In this document: positions 1 to 12,800 of the stretch, one piece after another
Layout of the letters: every line of letters begins with the position of its first letter
Numbering within the stretch: the first letter of the stretch is position 1
Source: Lates calcarifer
Lineage: Eukaryota; Chordata; Actinopteri; Centropomidae
Direction of reading: 5' to 3'
Assembly (NCBI RefSeq): GCF_001640805.2
Contig: NC_066835.1
Location: forward strand, 21,706,182-21,770,181
DNA length: 64,000 nucleotides
Made by a program: the position numbers and the translations under genes
The notes under the pieces: generated by a model
Seen by the model: the letters and a program-made list of their open reading frames with translations, nothing else
What the model was told of the DNA's origin: nothing
The model's database searches: none

Positions 1-1103
1 AGATGAAAGAACTGTGAAAGTTCATGTGAGTACTCCTGTCCTTGTTTCAGGCTTTAATGTTTACAGGTTTATTTGTTTCTCACTGAGGTTAGAAATGTAG
101 ATGCTGAAATCAATCCCCCACGTCAGCCAAACTTATTTGGAAGAGTAAACAAAGGCAAATAGTAAAATTATAAACACTGTAAACATCCATCAGAGTCTAC
201 AGACTGATTTGATGGTTCAGTTTTGAGTCCCTCACACATGACTTTGGCGTACATGTCTCTCAGTGATCTCACAAGCACAGAAAACTCACCCTCCTGTCTG
301 CTTCATTTAGTTCCATGATCACACACACCATCTACTCAGACTTCTTCTCTCTTTGCTGTGTGCAGTATTTTCAGTAAAAGTAACTGTTGTCTAACATTTA
401 TTACCTCTAATTCCAACATAAAGATCTCAACACAGTGGCACAGGAATTCCACCACCTGTTGGTGTTTTAGTGTTGTAATTACAGAGCGACACAGACACAC
501 CAATGCACACAACGGTGTGCATTTATGTGTAGGCTACACCATAGGCTTTGCGTTGATCCTATACAAAGGTATGAAACGACACATCATGCCTCTGATTTTT
601 GATGGGTGACATGCTATCTAAAATCACAGACTAGGGCAGCAGTAAATCATCAAATCGGTTCAGTGTAAACAAACAAGGGCATTGTAATCAAGAGTCTTAA
701 TGGCAGTATATCTCTGTAAAAGGGACTTTGGATCTGTCTTCTTGTCAGTGTAGGGATTCGAACCAGCAACCTTTCAGCGTAAGTCTCAATCTAACTCATA
801 ACATCAGACAGTTGTACTGGAGTAACAAGGACAAGATACATTCTGAAATGTAATTTCATCACAATGGCACATTTTCATGTACAGAAATATTTAACATGCA
901 ACTAAATAAAAGCTCCCACACAGAAACAGACGTACTGTACATGCACAGACTCACACATCAAAACACAAACACATGAATTTCTTTCTACAGCAGCTGTTTT
1001 GGCCCATTTCCTACTGGTTTTCCACATCTATGTTTGATGCTTAATAACTAATAAACATCACAGAACCATGATTAATAGCTTAAATTAATTTTCAGTCACT
1101 CAC
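1..1103. other. Flank or intron left of lectin gene 1
   Basis: No exon is visible on either strand. Positions about 980-1100 resemble the intron next to the first CTLD exon of gene 4 (about 16,855-16,970), with the shared word GCAGCAGCTGTTTTGGCC and the same AGAACCATG block. This supports intron sequence here. The WIGL, WVDG and WICEK signatures expected of the missing 3' exons were searched for and not seen. Confidence 0.55.
600..815 (-). repeat. Possible tRNA-derived SINE fragment
   Basis: On the minus strand the bases at 753-764 read GGTTCGAATCCC, a perfect RNA polymerase III B-box as in tRNA-derived SINE heads, preceded by tRNA-like sequence (GCTGAAAGGTTGCTGG). The A-box side is degenerate and the tail is not defined, so the outer limits are approximate. 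It sits where the missing 3' exons of lectin gene 1 might have been expected. Confidence 0.4.
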
Positions 1104-2601
1104 CTGTTCCTCTTTGCTGTTTATGATCACCAGATCAGCTCCTGTTCTCTGACAGTCTGTCCTGCTCTCAGACCAAGTTTTCTCCTCAGTGGATTTAAAG
1201 TAACAGCTGCATCCAAATCTCTCCCATCCAACAGAACACCTCTTCTCTTAATGTCAAACAAAGACAGATTTCATGTCGGTCAGTATAAAACTGATATAAT
1301 TTCTTTCTATCTTTCTATTCAGCCACTTTTCCATCTGAGGTCATTTACTTTTAATTTTCACACCTCATGTATAAATTACTGTCTGAAACAGAGGAATCTG
1401 AGTAGAAAGCTCAACAGCAGGAAACAAGTTAAATCATATGAATTGGTATAATACTGATACCTGCTGTTAGTTTTTGCACTTCTCACCTTCAATTTTTTCC
1501 TTCAGCCTCTTTACTTCATCCTGTAACTGACTGTTGTTCACTACTGTGACTTGAGACAAACAGCGATAGATAAAAGATTAGAAATATAACATTTATGCTG
1601 AGCAGGCAGTGTCAGATCCTGTACATTATGATATTTGCTTATTTAGTTAAAAACCTTTCATACCTGAGAGTTGTTCCTGGAGCTGACTGTAACTGTTGTT
1701 CAGGTCGTTGTATCTGGTCTGCAGCTGCTCTTTTTCCAATGTCACTAAAATATCTGGAGAGAAAATCATTCTGATTGTTGTGTGTGGTGCTCGCACAGAC
1801 AAGAAAGATCGAAACATACTCCTCCAGATTAGCACATTGTTTACCCTTTTTCACATGAATTTATTATGCAGTTTAAGCTTTGTTGAAATTTTTTAATCTT
1901 TCCCCTTACAAAGCAAAGTTTCTTGTGAAAAGTTGGAAGTAACAAAGAAATATACAGAATAAAACAAGCAAATATTAGACATTAGACATAACAATAGTGG
2001 ACAAAAACTCGGATGAAGTTGCACAATAATGTCAGTATGAAATAAAAACTCACAGCGTGTGAAGACTCCAACAAGTATCAGAAAATAAAACACCCCCAGA
2101 ATCACAGCAGTGACTCTGAAACCGCTTCTTTTTGCACCTGGAAGATTCCTTTCACTGCCTGGTCCTAAAGTAAAATACAAAATACACTGAGAACATATTT
2201 TATGGAGAATATGGAGTGTATCTGCTCAGTGAAATCAATGAACTGCAGTGTCACCATATTACACACTTTAAAATAAGTCTCGGTCTGCACGGCAGGGAAA
2301 TAACAGTTCATTACCGTCACAGGAACTTTGATATAAAAACATCTGGAGAAAAGGATTTGTTCATTGCTCAACCTTATTTCATATGCAAACAAACATTTGC
2401 ATAACTTTTCCTTTTGCAGTCTGCATTTGCAGATATTTCATGCTCACCAGTTTTCTGTTGTCCAGTATTGACGAACCGGTCTTCATTCTCTAGGATCTCC
2501 ACTCTCTCACTCCTCTCCCCTTCTCTGTTGTTCGCTTGTACTCGTCTGTTATATCTCACATTCAGATTTAAATGCGACGCAGCTTGAGTATCTGAAGACA
2601 T
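1104..2601 (-). CDS. C-type lectin-like receptor, gene 1 (partial, 3' end not in window)
   Basis: Probable type II membrane immune receptor of the fish CD209/CLEC4-like group. Exons (plus-strand coordinates, read right to left): 2448-2601, 2054-2164, 1664-1753, 1487-1549, 1104-1246. All junctions have AG/GT signals and join in phase 1,1,1,1,0 into 187 codons. The tail (residues 1-51) starts MSSD, is charged and has one tyrosine (VRYNRR). A hydrophobic segment at about 69-86 (VTAVILGVFYFLILVGVF) is the membrane anchor. Two neck exons carry heptad-like Leu/Gln repeats and an NNS glycosylation sequon. The first CTLD exon has RCSVGWERFGCSCY and ends in VIINSKEEQ. The start was chosen because MSSD/MSSN opens genes 3 and 4 and the exon ends at the same phase. 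The WIGL and WICEK exons are not found in positions 1-1103, so the gene either continues beyond the window or is truncated. It is closest to gene 2 in its transmembrane exon and to gene 3 in its neck and CTLD exons. Confidence 0.72.
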
Positions 2602-3839
2602 CTTTCTGAACTGGTTTAACTGTTTTTGACCAGGCTTTACTGGTCGTCTGTTTCTGTCTGTGTCAGGCAGCTTTCAGTAAAGGAAGTAACAGCAAGGCAA
2701 ACCACAAACACAGATACACACGCTTACACAACGCTTTCTGATGAAAACTGATAAATATCTCCAGAATCTCGCTAAAGAGTACACGCTGCACTTTTTGCTT
2801 GGACTCCAGCAGAAAAAAAAATTAATTAAATAAAATTAAAACATTGTACATAAACTTCTTGCTCTCAAATGTTTTTTCAACTCAATGTTAGGACATGACC
2901 CATGAGAATACAATAAATCACCAGATAATAAATCCCCATGGCCGAGGCTGACATGGCAACATGTCTCAAACTGTGACCAAAATGTTCTCATTATGTGATG
3001 ACCTTTCATATCATCACTCTTTCAGTATATTTTTGTCCATATTGCTGGAGGTTCATGCTTCAATCAGATGTGGAGTCTGCAATTCTCATATCAGTGGAAG
3101 TTCTTAATATCAGATATAAACAAGAGTTTGTGAGTGTGAAACCCATGGTTTCCTGTTTTTTATGGTAATACAACTATTGCCCAACTGATACTGGATATTG
3201 ATGTTTTACATCTTAGAAAGTTTAATGTGCATTAATGGTAAACAGTAATCAGCAACAACAGAATTAATATTGCCATAGATGAGAAAACAAGGAGCATCCC
3301 TTCACCAAAGGCCTATTTCTTTCAGTGAATAAAGGCACTGTTGACTGCTTAAAGGACCAGTGTATAGGATTTAGTGGCATCTAGTGGTGAGGATGCAGAT
3401 TGCAACCAATACCCCTCTCCACTGTAGAAATATAACTCTCCACTCTCCACTGTAGAAATATACTATGGTAGAAGATCTATGTAGATATGAAGGACACATT
3501 GTAGGCTAATGAAAACACAAGGATTCTTAGTTTCAGGTGATTATACACTGATGACAACATATTATATTCCCCTAAATCCTACACACTGGTTATATTGTAT
3601 GTATCATTATGTTAGCCCATATCAGCCCATCAGCAGTGAGAACGTTGTGACGACTTAAACGTGGCTTCCTGACAAGGAGCAAGATGAAAACAATCATCTG
3701 CTTGTTATTCTGATGCAGCATGAAATATTACATTTACATTATTGGTAACCTAATACAGCTGTCACATGGTGTTATAACCTTAACACACATACAGTCCTAA
3801 CACACACACCTCTCTCTCTCTCTCTCAACAACAACAAAA
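2602..3839. other. Intergenic region between lectin genes 1 and 2
   Basis: Contains the upstream region of gene 1, a 240-bp MITE (3351-3590) and a short CT run near 3811-3827. No coding exon was recognised. Confidence 0.55.
3351..3590. mobile_element. Teleost MITE with inverted ends
   Basis: The left end reads AAAGGACCAGTGTATAGGAT and the right end CCTAAATCCTACACACTGGT, which are near-perfect reverse complements. The subterminal TTTAGTGGCATCTAGTGGTG is a motif I recall from a widespread fish miniature element. There is no ORF. A small internal duplication around TCCACTGTAGAAATATA is present at about 3419-3466. Confidence 0.7.
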
Positions 3840-6800
3840 TCAAGAGACACTTTTTTCACAGATCCAGTTGTTAGAATTATAATGTCTACTCTGTGTCCAG
3901 TTTCCTTGTCGACTGCAGCATTCTACGTAGTGGTGCCAGGTCTTTTGAGAGTGTCCTGTCTCCCAGAACCTGTGGAACAAAAAAATATCTAATTTTATAT
4001 TAGCCTGAACCTGCCAGTCATTTCATTTTGAAGTAATCTGTTGCATATTACAACATATTTATTCAGTATACTTTAATTCCTCCATTTTCATGAATCTGTT
4101 TTTTGTAAATTACAGGTGAGGTGAGGATTTTACCTGTCAGTCTTAATAAATGTCAACAGTAGAATGCTAACTAACATTAGCATCAAGGGCTAGAATGTTT
4201 GCCATTGCTTGGCAACACCATCAGTCCTCTCATTCACTTCTGTGTCCTCATCTGCTCTTTTTCATTTGCTGTTGTGACAGTGCTGATGTAATCATAAATG
4301 TAACATCCAGATTTTAACTCCTAAATATAAAACGTGTTTGCTTTGATCAGGGTGGCCCGATGACTGCACGAGCAGTTTGGGAGGTTTAAGACTGGATCTG
4401 TAAACCCCTCACATGACCAGTTTTGGTTCTTGACCTCTTCACACTCCAGACAACATTTTGATCTCACATAACTCACATAATTGTCAGCGGTGATCCATCT
4501 ACCCATTCCCATTTCGGTTCCCATCCTGTTGGTTTGTGACTGTACTCAGCCTTCAGGCCAATCCAGGAGGCTCCAGGATTATTCAGCTCTCTGATAAACT
4601 CCTGATATATTTATAAAAGAGTTCATCATTTTGATTTGCAGTAACCTTTTTTAAATAAATGAGAAACAAACTTAAACTTAACCAACAGAATCACCTTAAC
4701 GACAAACTGAGTAGAGGCCAAGATAAGAAAGGTTGATCAGTGACATCAAACACACTCACCTGTTCCTCTTTGCTGTTGATGATCACCAGATCTGCTCCTC
4801 TCTTCTGACAATCTGTTCTGCTCTCCTCCCATTTTTTTCTCTCAGTGAATTTGTTGTAACAGCTGCATCCAAATTTCATCCATCCTTCAGGACATTGCAG
4901 CCCTTGTTGTCAAACAATTGTATTTATGTAATTCAGTGTCGTTTTTGTCAGACTAGTTGATCACTTCAGTCTTCCTATTGTGTCCATTTTCTTTAGACTC
5001 TGGCTGCTTTTAATTTGCATCTCTTGTGACGTCTCTCAGAGAAATATCCATTAAACAAAAAGCAGATCAGCAACATAAAACAGCTGAGTCCAGTTATACA
5101 GCATCCACTGGTACAATACTTATTTGATGCTGTAACTGTGATTTCTACTCATAGTTCCTCTAGTACTGGCTTCCAGATTTCACCTACTAGCACATATAAA
5201 CCTCACTATTTAACACAATGTATCTCGTCTCTTTTAACATTACACAAACTGAAATGTCAAGACTACAATTTATGGCTTTAGTGGGAGTTTTGTGTTTTAG
5301 TTATTTCTTGACAAACTACACTTCAGTGCTACTCTCCAGTGCTTTGTCTGTGTTTATATCTCTTTGGTGTTTGTTGTATTTTCTGTTACCTTACCTGCAG
5401 TTTGTCTCTGGAGCTGCTTTACTTCATCCTGTAAGTGGCTGTGGCTGTTGTGCAGGTTGTTGTATCTTCTCTGCAGTTGTTCTTTTTCTAAAATGGCTGA
5501 AATATCTAGTGAGAAGCACAATAGAACAAAACAATATATCCAGCATTTAAACATCCCGGCAAGAATAAGAATATAAACAGAATAGAATACATCCTGTGGG
5601 TCTGTATTATAAACCTTTGACCCACTGCACATCTTCATGAGCCTGATGAGCAAAATGCCAGCGTTAATAAAAGATCCCTCACTGTGTTTTTGCAGGCTGA
5701 AATCAGTGAAGTGCTGTCCTCAACTCAACACAAGGATGAAATTTGTTTGCTGAAACACCAGAATCTGAATAAAAAGCACCAGAAAACAGTATACTGACCA
5801 GCAATCATATCAACAGCAAAGTACACAGTATGACAGTGCTGTCCATAAACTCTTTCAGGTTATTATCAGCATCTGCTAAAACAATACAAACTGAGCTACA
5901 GTGCAAAGAATGATGACAGCACAGAGGGAGTGACAGTGTATGTGATATTTATTAAGATTTTTACTAAGGGAATTGATTGATTTTTTTGGTCCAACTCTTC
6001 ATCAGTTTCCTACAGAGCCCCAAAGAGGTCAAAGAGAGAAAAATACATATATATTTTAGGACTGAATGACTTATCGAATTTTAACTGAAGTCGTGATTTG
6101 AGCTAATGAGATTTTCAAACCACAATGACTGTGATTATTTTTACAACAGCGAGTCAATGGACGAGTCGTTTCACTTTTTTTTTAGCTGCCTCACAGTTCA
6201 CACAGAGAGCACTGCAGGAGCAACAGAGTGACAGGCTGTAAACTATACAACAAGATCTGGTCTTAAAATGACCGAACCACAAAACTAACTGTGGAGTTAG
6301 ATACTTGATGAAAACAGAGAACAGAGCGACGCAGGCAGTGTGATTTGTTCTGATTCTCTCCGCTCTGGTGTCAGGTGAGTTCTACCTGCTGAGAGCTAGA
6401 TGCTAGTTGCGAGAAAGGACACAGCTAAACCGGAAACTACTGGTGATATGACGAGTTAAAAGCAGCTGACAGTATCAGCCCTGCAAGAGAGATAACTGAG
6501 CTGTGCCCAAGACGCCAACTTCATGTCTGCAGTGTTTCCATTATATACATTTTGTAGCGGCAGCCTGTGTGTCTACCTTGCTGAGTGCTGCAGCTCTCCT
6601 TCACCTGTCTATGCGGCATATGGGAACAAATTAATTAAAATGTGAGAACGAATTCATTAAAACATGGGAACAACTTAATTAAAATGTGGGAACTAATTGG
6701 ATCTCATGCACATGTAATAGCATTTTGATCGCTCAGTGTAATAAGACATGGCATCAATATGAATATTTTGTCTTTCTATGACCACCTTGGGGCTCCACGA

Positions 6801-7911
6801 TTTCCTTATTAATTTTCTGTGTAGAAGAAAAAGTAGGCTTACACACGTTTCCAGCAACCAATCAGCAACGATTTTTGACTCTTCTACTGTTGAGAAAGTG
6901 TATCCCCTTTTCTTTGTTCATTGTTTTCCTCCCTGTGCAGCAAGTGTGGATGGGTTTTGCTGGCTGGGAGCTGATGGAGGAGTCAAGCTGCCTGTAGCCT
7001 GAGAGCTAGCTATAGCAAGGCTATCTGTCATCATCAAACATGGATGAAGTGAGAGAATATTTGCACAACATTCATTTAGGTTTTTCTCAGTCAAAGAAAA
7101 CACCTGCTAAGACTGTCTACGAGACGCTAATGTTCATCATAACAGGATATTTTTCCCTTGGTACGGACATACTGCTCAGTTTGGAAGCAGTGGAACTTGC
7201 ATAGAGTGTAAAATTCCTGAAATTTAAGACCTTCCTGTGTAGAGAGATGTTTTAATATATTGCTTGTGTTTCCATCCTTTCTTGAAATCACAGCAACTAT
7301 TGTTAGAACACTCACCTATTATATTATCTCATACAAAATGTTTACGACAAGACATTAAAGAAAAGCATGACAATTAAAAACTCAATTCCTCACAACGCAT
7401 GAAGATTCCAGCCAATATCAGAAGATAAATCACTCCCAGAGTCACTGCAGCTTTGAAACTCCCTCTTTTGACAAATGCAGGATTCTTTTGAGTGTGTGGT
7501 CCTACAGCAACAAAATATACAAAGAACATTTTTATTTTCCTTGTTTGAAGTTCGTGGAGTATGATTAGTAATAAGTAAAGTTACTCATTGTCATCTTTCT
7601 CAATAAGAATAATCACATTTATTCTCACCTTGTACCAGATTATAGTGGTGGAAGTGTTGACTCATGATAATTGATTGATTGAATTGTTAATCATCATTCA
7701 GTGTCTAAGTTCAATATTACAACACAAAATTTGACATGAACTTCCATTTTACAGTATTCATCATTTCAGACTTACTGGCTTTGTGTGACCCAAGATCAGC
7801 GTGATGCTCCTCATGCTCTAAGATCTCCATCTCAATCTCATTCTCCTCCCCTGCTCCTCTCTTTTCTTGGACGTTTCTGATATGTTTCACAGCAACAATG
7901 TCTGTCGACAT
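3840..7911 (-). CDS. C-type lectin-like receptor, gene 2 (complete, 250 aa)
   Basis: Type II single-pass receptor of the CD209/CLEC4-like kind. Exons: 7776-7911, 7394-7501, 5395-5505, 4760-4902, 4477-4601, 3840-3969; 753 nt in frame with a TGA stop. The tail (residues 1-45) is rich in Glu and His and has no tyrosine, so no ITIM or ITAM signalling is expected from it. The membrane anchor is at about 63-80 (TLGVIYLLILAGIFM). A single neck exon (82-118) has coiled-coil-like spacing (EKEQLQRRYNNL). The CTLD (about 121-250) has GCSCYNKF, DCQKRGADLVIINSKEEQ, SWIGLKAEY, WEWVDGSPL and finally NNWICEKSVS. Two adjacent cysteines (VECC) stand where one is usual. The EPN/QPD motif and the WND-with-cysteine segment are missing, so classical calcium-dependent sugar binding is unlikely. 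Intron 2 is long (1.9 kb) and contains repeat remnants. The specific orthologue cannot be named. Confidence 0.8.
5506..7393. other. Intron 2 of lectin gene 2 with repeat remnants
   Basis: A 1.9-kb intron, much longer than the other introns of this gene. The stretch from about 5,980 to 6,760 looks like a decayed transposon, including the tandem repeat at 6618-6700. A 54-codon plus-strand ORF at 7040-7204 is discussed under findings. No collagen or lectin exon was seen. Confidence 0.5.
6618..6700. repeat. About 22-bp tandem repeat, nearly four copies
   Basis: Units of the form ATGTGGGAACAAATTAATTAAA recur with substitutions. They form the core of a degraded teleost mobile element in intron 2 of lectin gene 2. 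I recall similar GGGAACAAATTAATTAA arrays from other fish repeats. Confidence 0.6.
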
Positions 7912-9806
7912 CTTGGAGACTTCACATTAACTGAACTTCACTACCGGGTGTCTCTGTCTGTGAGTTTGTCTTTGAGCTGGGCAGCCACCAACACAGGAAG
8001 TGACAGGAGGACAAACTACAACCACAGATGCACAACAAAACACACTGATAGTGTCATCACCAATGCGGTGACATAAATTTAGGCATTCAACGATTCAGTC
8101 ATTGGAATTATGAAACCTTCAGATAAACTAGATAAAGGTATATTTTAATCTGGAAACTGTTTGTAATCTTTATTTCCCGACAGTGAAACAGCAGAACTGC
8201 ACTCATACAAACGATTGTGCGTAGCTGCAGTCATGACTGCCCACAAAGTTTAAATACACCTCTCTGACACAGGAAACTGCCACTGGTATGTGAACCGCAC
8301 AGCTATTTTTGTTCTGTCCTGTAGAGAAACTGACATTTTTCAAGTTAAGGTTTAAGTTTCAAAGTGTTGGTGATAATGAAATGAAAACGCTAAAAAATAT
8401 TGTGCTGTTGTAGTTTGAGTAACAAAAAAACAGTAACGTAGGAGATGATGGAAAGTCTCCCTCTCTAACACAAAACACACGACTGATAATTTTCAGTAGT
8501 TGAGTTTGGTTTGAGTGTCTGGTTTGGGTTAGACAGTTATCACTCAAGATTAAGAACAGATCCCAATCATGTTTACAGACATGAACTGTGGTCTGTGGCA
8601 TAAAAGTTTAACTCATAACATACTCATCTACCACCCAAAGTTCCACTTATCAATAATGTAATGTGGTGATTTGGAATCACTCCAGATTAAAGTCCGTGTG
8701 AAGCAGTAACACTAATGCGTTCTGAGTCAGTCACACCACAGAAAAATGTGCTATAAACCACTCAGCTAAATTTGAATGGTTAAAAAAATCAGCAAATATA
8801 TAAAACTAGGTTTCAAAATCATGACAAAACAAGGAGCTCTCTCTGAGACACTGGGGGCGTGTCCGCTGCAGCAGCTGAAACCACGCCCACTCAGTGCAGC
8901 ACAGTGACAGTTAGCATCCTGTTAGCGCTCTGATAGCCTCCTGTTAGCTTTCTGTTAGCATCCTGTTAGCTCTCTGCTAGCATCCTATTCCGTACATGTC
9001 TGAGCCACCGCAGCTTTTTGTTTTTGTTGATCTCATGGCCTGTCCTCAAGGACTCAAGAAACAAGTTGCATTATTTATGCAGTCATATTAATGATGTTTA
9101 TTAAAACAAAGTATAAAGATGTTACACTGATACTAAACTGACTCTGTGATAATTAGCACATTATTATGGCAACACGTGTTACTGCCTCACTCTGACAGCA
9201 GATTATCAGTGAATTCCTGTTGTCTCTGGTGAAAGTTTGTAAAACTAACCGGAGTGAAACGGTCGGTGCAGAAACAGGTGTTGGTGGTGTTCCTCAGCTC
9301 TCCATCAGTGTGGCTTTACACTAAATTAATCCACCTCCTCTTAATGCCTTTGAAATTTAAACAGGGCAATGACTGATCTGCTCTGCAAACTAGAGCATCC
9401 AGGGAAGATGGATTTGTGGGACGACAGCAAAGCTAGCTAGCAAAACTTGAACTAGTCAAAAAAGAACTGATGCTAACGCAGCGCTGCTATTTATATATAC
9501 TGTAATTAACTTTTATTATATGAATTTTGTCAGACTCGTTCACATATAATGTTTAATTATTGTGTGGACGACTTCCAACCCCACTTCTCTGTCTACACTG
9601 TAGAGAACAGAGGGACAGTATCTATTAAATGAAGATTATTTAACAGGAGACAAAGAGGGAACAAATGTACAAAAGTTCGATGACTGTGAGGCTCCTGCAG
9701 GAAGTTTCATTATTACATGTCTTTGGTCTGATTTGATAAAATTAATTAAAATCAATTATTAATCCTGACATCTCACACCCCTCTGTCATCAACGACAGCA
9801 GGAAAT
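7912..9806. other. Intergenic region between lectin genes 2 and 3
   Basis: Holds the 5' flank of gene 2 and the 3' flank of gene 3. A possible polyadenylation hexamer for gene 3 (TTTATT on the plus strand) lies at 9512-9517, about 290 bp past its stop. A GTTAGC-based minisatellite is at about 8909-8987. No coding exon was seen. Confidence 0.5.
8909..8987. repeat. GTTAGC minisatellite
   Basis: Six degenerate copies of an 11-13 bp unit, CTGTTAGCATC with variants, in the region between lectin genes 2 and 3. Confidence 0.6.
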
Positions 9807-12800
9807 CTATTTCTCACACATCCAGGTCTTTGAATAATGATAATAATCAAATTTTTTCAATTTTCCTTGTTGATCGCAGCATGCTACACGAGACCTGTAC
9901 GTGGAATATTTCCCCCATCCTGTCGCCCAGAACCTGTGAGACACATAAAATATAGTTTTAACCTGAGCTGAAACTCCTGATTATTTTCACATTCAAATCA
10001 ACTTGAATCTGACTTGAAATATTTCAGATATTTTCAGTGGTTTGTTTTTAGGGAATTTGCTGACACTTAAAACCATGAAAGATTCTGGGTATAAATCTGA
10101 TCCCAGATGTTTTATGAAAACTAGAAACTGGACTCAGAGATGACATCCATCTATTGTTTCATTCTACTGAAAGCTGCTCACTCTGTTCATTCTCCAAAAA
10201 CATTTTCTCTCCTCCTGGTCTGATTCCTGCTTTCTGACCCCACTGCACATGCTCAGTAGAGTCTCTCTGCCTGAGCTGGACTCAACCAGTGGTTTGAACA
10301 GTTTTTGAATCATGACTCTTTAAACTTGAGTCTTTGTTACTGGACCTCATCACAGACTGCAGATGAGGAGAGTTCAAGTCCAGCTGTTCATTTCTTTCAT
10401 TTGGTTCAGTATCTGCTGGTTGTTAATAAAACAAACACTGATAAAACCATTTGAACATGTGTTACTGTCCTACCTTTTAACACATGCTTCTGTTAGTTAC
10501 CAACAATGACTTTGATGGAAAAGTTCAGAAAAACTAATAAACTGTCTCACGTTTCAGTCAGTGGTGATCCATCCACCCATTCCCATTCCCATGTATATCT
10601 TGTTTTCTGCTTTGTTGTCAGACCAATCCAGGACTCTCCATTCCCATTCAGCTTTGAGACAAATTCCTAAAAGTTGACAAGAAACAATGATCATTACTCT
10701 GTTCATGATTCAGTATTTCTGTTGTAGTGAAGTCATTTTGTGACCATGTCTGAAGGAAGAAGAAAATCTACTGCAGCTGTTTTGTTCCTCCATGAAGGAA
10801 CTGCTTAAAGACTCAAAGAAAGAATCAAAATCAGCTCCTTGTGTAGATCAACCAGCTTCATTTGATCAGAATGTATTTATGACTAAACCACAACAGAGAA
10901 GTCAGCCTTAGAAACACGAATGTCCCTGACTGACTGACTGACTGACTGACTGATGGAGTCTCACCATTGGTCGGTCAGCTGAGTGTTGGAGTGTCCCTAT
11001 TGGCTGTTGCTCTTTCAGAATGAATTGGTTTATATTACATTATAAGAGCATGTTTACAGGCAGAGTAACCAACTAAGCACCTTTGTTGATAGATTTCCTG
11101 ACGTTTCAGACCCTTTAACAACCTTTCTCGCAGTATTTACAGAATGCAAATACAACGTGATGATGTCATGAGTATGCTAATTAGCAGATTACATCATCTA
11201 GTGGTTTTTCGAGCAGCTTCAGCTCCCTTCCACTGAAAGCAGGTGTTTACAACAGTTCCACAACAGTTTTCAAATGCGTTCTCAGTTTCTCTCATTGACC
11301 TTATACAGTCCAGTCATATTCTAGATTTTGACCTAGTCTTGTCAGAAGGAAAATCAACATGTTTTGAGGATTTCTCCAGACATTTAGAATTGTGTTTATT
11401 CATGTTTAAAGTCCTCATCACATGTTTTTCTGTAAATTCTCTGCCCCGTTAGATTCTGTTCATCCAGAAGTGGATAAATCAATAAAAAGTTCAGCAGTTT
11501 CTCTGATATCTTCCATCAGTTTCAGTATCAACAACTTTGATGTTTAATCAGACAAATAAATCCATCAGGGTCAGGACAGGAAGCAGGTCACAGACTGACA
11601 GCAGGTGAAAAACACATGGAACAGATCACTGGTAGTTACATCAACCATCACACACACATTAACAAACACACTCACCTGTTCCTCTTTGCTGTTTATGATC
11701 ACCAGATCAGCTCCTCTGCTCTGACAGTCTGTCCTGCTCTCAGACCAAGTTTTCTCCTCAGTGGATTTAAAGTAACAGCTGCATCCAAATCTCTCCCATC
11801 CATCAGGACACCACTTCTCTTAATGTCAAACAAGTGTTTTAAAGACAGATTTCATGTCAGTCAGTGTAAAAGTGATCAGACTTGTCATTTCACTGTTTAG
11901 TGTAAGATCTTTCTCTTCTGCCTCTTTTCCTTTTCAGGTCATTTACTTTAGATTTTATACTTTCTACATTTACTTTGCTTCATATCCACATAGAAAAACA
12001 GTTTAACACCATGGAACAATTATACAGTGATTAAAAGTAGAGACACAGTAAAGTTATACCATGTGAATGGATACAAGTCTTTTCTCACCTTTAAGTTTCT
12101 CCTTCAGCCTCTTTACTTCATCCTGTAACTGACTGTGATTTTCACTCAGTGTTTCATATCTGCTCTGTAACTGACTGTTGTTGCCTGTTGTGTGTTGAGA
12201 AAAAACAACATGAGATAAAACATTAAAACAATATGAAAATATTTATGCTCAGTAGTCATTGTGAAGTTGGACCCTTTGTATTATGATATTTTCTTATTTA
12301 GTTAAAAACCTTTCGTATCTGAAAGTTGTCCCTGGAGCTGAGTGTAACTGTTGTTCAGGTCGTTGTATCTGATCTGCAGCTGCTCTTTTTCCAAAGTGAC
12401 TGAAACATCTGGTGAGAAACAACAAAACAAGAAACAGAGCAAGAAAATCAGCATCAGAACAATGAAGTTACATCCTGTATATGATTAAACGTCACTATCA
12501 CACTTGTGAAGTGGAACTGAATGATGTGGTGTAGCCACTGTCCTTCAGCCTGCTGTGAGTAGAGCTCAGTGTGTGGTGACTAGTGTGTAACTGATGTACA
12601 AACACAAACAGGTCTGCAGCATGAAATCATTTCCTTAAAGAAGAAAAATATGTTGTTAGAAACACAACAAAACAAGACACTTTGATAAGAATAAGGGATT
12701 ATGTGGGACTAGTCATATTACCACTAATAATGTTTAATGATGTTTGGTGGAAAAGTGTCTTCAGTGTGCTCTGTAGACATACAGTACTTGTATCAAGTTG

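Noticed and set aside
1251..1451. Plus-strand ORF beside lectin gene 1
   Set aside because: Lies in the intron between a neck and a CTLD exon on the opposite strand, with no domain or splice support.
10926..10953. Short tandem repeat considered as a CRISPR-like array
   Set aside because: A vertebrate tetranucleotide microsatellite without spacers.
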